DNA of 64,000 nt from Tranzscheliella williamsii (lineage: Eukaryota; Basidiomycota; Ustilaginomycetes; Ustilaginales; Ustilaginaceae), in assembly GCA_023212725.1 (NCBI GenBank), contig JALBYF010000039.1:115947-179946 (forward strand), in the 5' to 3' direction. The number at the start of each line of letters is the position of its first letter. Within the stretch, counting starts at the first letter, position 1. The notes beneath the pieces are model-generated. The model made no database searches. It was given only the letters and a program-made list of their open reading frames with translations, and had not been told where the DNA came from. The position numbers were made by a program, and so were the translations under genes. Positions 61,925-64,000 of the stretch are shown here, in pieces.

Positions 61925-64000
61925 AGCTACACCAGCTTCTTCCCAGATCTTGTCATTTGTCTCAGGTCTGGCAGGTTGTCCTGCATGTAGTGTTACCAGC
62001 AGATGAACTTGGTGTTACAGGGTGTTTCAACCCTGCCCATGTCCAAAGCTCTGTGCTTCAGCTATGTGCACTATTGTGCATTCCCCTGGTTAAGAACAGT
62101 GATACCAATGGCTGCAGGTCCAGTCGCTGGATCATGCACATGCACACTCACTTCATATTGAGTTCCTGCCATGTGGAGCATTGGCTGTGCCATGTCTCCA
62201 CAGTGGTGGATGATAGACCACTCACATGTATATAGTTGGCACTCTGAGACTGGAGGAGATTGACCCTCATCCAGTCTAGTCAATTCACACATGGTCTATA
62301 CCATTGAGGGTATCTCCCTGCTCAACAGGCAGCAGGGGCAATACTGACAGGCACTCTGCCCAGGACAGCACAACGGAGCACATGCACTCTTTACAGTGCC
62401 CAGCACCAACACCATCAGCACAACTACCACCCAATGGCATAGTCACTACAAGCATACTGACACTGCTATTGTCCTATAGCATGTTGAGGCAGTGCAGTCC
62501 AGAGCAAGACAGCTTGCACTAAAAAGTGCTGGGGACCAGCACTACTCCCACCAGTTCCCTCAACAGGGTTGTCAAGTGGGCTTCCTAGGAGGACAAGACT
62601 ACTAGGAGCATGCCCGTTACGCAGGTGACCTATCAGCCAAGGTCTCCTCCATTGGGTGAAGCTGCTGATCCAATGGTAGACCCCTCACACCCAGGCCCCA
62701 GGTATGAAGCTTGGCCCCATTGGGTCTGACCCCCTTCACCACCTTTATCAGATGTATTCTAGTATTACCTGAGATACTACTGTGATCAACAATGCCAACT
62801 GCTACCAGTATTTCCCTGACCCCTCCATGCAAGTACCCATGGCCATAACCACCCACTCTGTGGTGCCAGACCCTGCAGCCTAACACCCACCCCAGCCTCC
62901 TAGACTTCCACCAGCAACTCTGGGATCCTTTTGTCCAAGGTTGTCAGACTCTGGGGTGTAACAGGACCATGAAAAAGCAAAGAGAGTTGAGGAATAACAA
63001 AACTGGACAGATATATATGTCATTCCTGTGTACATTGACAAATTATACTCTGCTCTTCAGATTCTAAAAGCTCATCCTGCCTCCCTTGTTTGCCTGCCAT
63101 AAACTGTATTGACTGAATAAGGACACAATGATCTGATACTCTCTAACCTCTCTAATTTCAATATGCAGCCCCACCACCACTAGTCTCTACTGTCAAATTT
63201 CATTATGGTAAAAGTTTCATTTAGTGGCATTCCACATTGCTTATAAGCGCTTTGGAAGTCAATGCTGACATACTGCTGAAGCCCCTGGGACCAGGGAAGC
63301 TTGCATAAGGGTGGGTCATGATGCATGACACTGTGAACTTTGAAAAGTGTGTTGGCTGCATTAAAGAGTTCTTCTAAGCTCAATACAGGGCCATCGGTGT
63401 CTATGGCAACTTGCCTAAGCATGCTGTGATCTTGCCATACTTTGGCCACAATATGACAGAAGCAGAAACATATCACAGACAAGGATTTTTTGTCTTTGTT
63501 GGCATATGGCCAGAGTGGGTAAGCCATGGTCATCTTTCCACATTAGTATGATGTCGGAGCAGATTGGCACCTATAGTCCTTCATGCATGGCTTTTCCAAG
63601 GCATCCATAAAGCTTGCAAGGTGCCAGTACACCTCCAAATCTTTATATAATGCCAAGGTGAGGCATTGTGGACACCTATGGCAGCAAATGCATAACCATA
63701 CCTCAGATGGACAAAGTGAAACAGATGCACACTGGATCCTTCAACCTTGTATACAGAGGTCCATCCTTTGCACATGAGGTTGACATCAAGCTGTCTGGTC
63801 ATATTGGACTACAACCACTGCAGTAGCAGGGTCAAGGTTCCAATTCTCCTGTCAACCCTGCATTTTTTGGAATTTTTTAAGGGTCCAAATAGAAAAGTAC
63901 AGTGGCAATTATGAAAGCAGAGCGGCCAATACAAAGGTACAGGGGCCAATACAATAATGGAGCAGTAAATACAAAAGCACAGTGGCAACTACAAAAGTAC
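61925..64000. repeat. CpG-depleted, gene-free tract (probable mutated repeat)
   Basis: By reading through, I count about eight CpG dinucleotides in roughly 2.1 kb of about 45% GC sequence, while TpG and CpA are abundant. The rest of the window is CpG-rich. No intact gene is present. A minus-strand frame at 63180-63533 encodes 117 aa, part of which (WSQGLQQYVSIDFQSAYKQ) vaguely resembles retrotransposon Gag, but I cannot confirm it. The pattern suggests an old transposon hit by methylation or RIP-like mutation. Confidence 0.6.
63893..64000. repeat. 20-nt degenerate tandem repeat running off the right edge
   Basis: Units of 20 nt (consensus AAAAGTACAGTGGCAAWTAC) start at 63893, 63913, 63933, 63953, 63973 and 63993 (truncated by the window). 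Copies differ at 3-7 positions. Confidence 0.85.

Overview
The window is nuclear DNA of a basidiomycete, most likely a smut fungus (Ustilaginaceae). The coding regions are GC-rich. Genes are compact and mostly lack introns. The introns present are 55-190 nt with GTAAGT-like donors and often CTAAC or CTGAC branch points. The products are fungal: Mmm1, Scs7, Erg24, a Kre6/Skn1-type GH16 enzyme, Vtc1-like and EMC7. Small secreted proteins occur in groups. No CRISPR array, rRNA or convincing tRNA was seen. Exon boundaries were worked out by hand from splice signals and frame continuity, with no transcript data.

Layout. 1-1680 has no gene. 1.7-24.7 kb is a dense, mostly conserved block: a J-domain protein, an acidic coiled-coil protein, a GT31-like glycosyltransferase with a PAN-like tail, a lysophospholipid acyltransferase-like protein, a poly-Q FAR1-type zinc-finger protein, a Vtc1-like protein, a three-KH RNA-binding protein, an RCC1-repeat protein, a dynamin-like GTPase, a multi-pass membrane protein and a large disordered single-TM protein. 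24.9-30.8 kb holds five tandem minus-strand genes for small secreted proteins. Each has a signal peptide, one phase-1 intron, a TATA-like box 55-105 nt upstream and a C-terminal domain carrying an [S/P][F/L]HP motif. This is a candidate effector cluster and the most interesting locus here.

31.5-41.1 kb is conserved again: long-form tRNase Z, whose 3' end appears to be spliced onto an Rpp14/Pop8-like RNase P domain, then Scs7, Mmm1 and a Kre6/Skn1-type protein. A gene-free 3.1 kb separates these from a GT2 membrane glycosyltransferase (44.3-47.1 kb), followed by another gene-free 2.9 kb. 50.0-53.4 kb carries three further secreted-protein genes that do not belong to the five-gene family. 53.9-61.5 kb holds an ataxin-10-domain protein, EMC7, an XLF/Nej1-like protein and Erg24.

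From about 61.9 kb to the right edge the DNA changes character. CpG nearly disappears (about eight in 2.1 kb by my reading), no intact gene remains, and a 20-nt tandem repeat runs off the edge. This looks like an old repeat or transposon region that lost CpG by methylation- or RIP-like mutation.

Functionally the conserved genes cover ER and membrane lipid work (Scs7, Erg24, acyltransferase, EMC7, Mmm1), cell wall and glycan synthesis (GH16, GT2, GT31) and RNA handling (KH protein, tRNase Z). The secreted genes sit as islands between them, which is the usual arrangement of smut effector clusters.
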